64,000 nucleotides of DNA from positions 496,001-560,000 of the forward strand of contig NZ_CP047030.1 of NCBI RefSeq assembly GCF_009796825.1. The letters are read 5' to 3'. Below, one piece after another: positions 63,674 through 64,000 of this stretch. Every line of letters starts with the position of its first letter. The stretch's first letter is position 1. Source of the DNA: Algibacter sp. L3A6 (GTDB taxonomy: Bacteria; Bacteroidota; Bacteroidia; Flavobacteriales; Flavobacteriaceae). The translations under genes were made by a program, and so were the position numbers. The notes below the pieces were generated by a model. It had not been told where the DNA came from and did not search any database. It saw only the letters and a list, made by a program, of their open reading frames with translations.

Positions 63674-64000
63674 TTATTTTAACTCAATTTTAAATCCAGT
63701 AATAGGAATTTCTGTAGCAGTATAAACCGGCATTTTAATGGTTAAACCCGTTTTTGTTTGCTTCCATTTTACTTTATCGGTAGTATTTAATCGTGTTATC
63801 GATTTTATCTTATCGCCGTTCTCTAAAGCCAATGCTTTGATAATAACTTCTTTATCGGTAACGCTGCACACGTAAGCATAAACAGCTCCGTTTTTTGAAG
63901 TAAACCTAACTTCAGGAAAAACAACTTTCGATGTGCCATCATGTTCGTTATCTTTCATCGTGTTTTTTTCTTCGGAAAACTTAACCTTTCCGTTTTCTTT
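63674..64000 (-). CDS. GH29 alpha-L-fucosidase, C-terminal part (cut by window edge)
   Basis: The frame is open from the window edge; an internal Met at 63958 is not the real start, because the upstream codons translate to KENGKVKFSEEKNT in the same frame. The 108 visible residues match the beta-sandwich end of GH29 alpha-L-fucosidases: VRFTSKNGAVYAYVCSVTDK, KIKSITRLN, and DKVKWKQTKTGLTIKMP. The catalytic barrel is outside the window, so activity cannot be checked. It heads the visible hydrolase operon, 28 bases before GH3, and implies fucose on the target glycan. Confidence 0.85.
   Translation of the reverse strand, partial: KENGKVKFSEEKNTMKDNEHDGTSKVVFPEVRFTSKNGAVYAYVCSVTDKEVIIKALALENGDKIKSITRLNTTDKVKWKQTKTGLTIKMPVYTATEIPITGFKIELK

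Noticed and set aside
1..64000. CRISPR array, prophage, insertion sequence, tRNA or rRNA genes
   Set aside because: No regularly spaced repeats, transposase or phage genes, or cloverleaf/rRNA sequences were recognised in any gap.

Overview
The window comes from an AT-rich genome of a Bacteroidota, almost certainly a marine member of Flavobacteriaceae. The evidence is a gldKLMN gliding/type IX secretion cluster, SusC/SusD pairs, hybrid two-component systems (HTCS), promoter boxes of the flavobacterial TAnnTTTG type and no Shine-Dalgarno sequences.

The left third (1-22.3 kb) is housekeeping. On the minus strand lie an RND efflux pair (permease cut by the window edge), an ABC-F ATPase, a DAO-type FAD oxidoreductase, the block topA - arginase-like protein - gldK - gldL - gldM - gldN, and a membrane protein. 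On the plus strand lie a DUF983 protein and the run miaB - sigma-54 activator - lptE - TPR protein - secG, followed by groES-groEL. miaB carries a one-base frameshift. A structured intergenic repeat sits at 4.16-4.28 kb.

The right two thirds (22.5-64 kb) are a large carbohydrate-utilisation region in four blocks. Block 1 (37.6 to 22.5 kb, minus) is one tight operon of three FAS1 (fasciclin) lipoproteins interleaved with two SusC/SusD pairs and no catalytic gene. An HTCS gene lies upstream, and paired direct repeats sit at the probable promoter. Block 2 (42.6-44.7 kb, minus) is a LacI-type repressor with mannose-6-phosphate isomerase. Block 3 (44.8-47.6 kb, plus) is kduI - kduD - DUF4861, divergent from the repressor across a palindromic operator. 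Block 4 (64 to 47.7 kb, minus) holds a GH29 alpha-fucosidase (partial), a GH3 with PA14 domain, a two-domain esterase, a GH115 alpha-glucuronidase, a metallophosphoesterase lipoprotein, a second HTCS, a eukaryote-like myo-inositol oxygenase and a sodium/solute symporter.

Interpretation: the enzymes fit an acetylated, alpha-glucuronosylated, fucosylated polymer (glucuronoxylan-like or another GlcA-bearing heteroglycan). GH115 would release glucuronate, and inositol oxygenase would make glucuronate from myo-inositol. KduI/KduD are the only uronate-handling enzymes present, and no polysaccharide lyase is visible. The most interesting hypothesis is that glycan-derived and inositol-derived glucuronate converge on KduI/KduD. 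The catalytically empty, FAS1-rich double SusCD operon is the second. All functions are inferred from sequence recognition alone.
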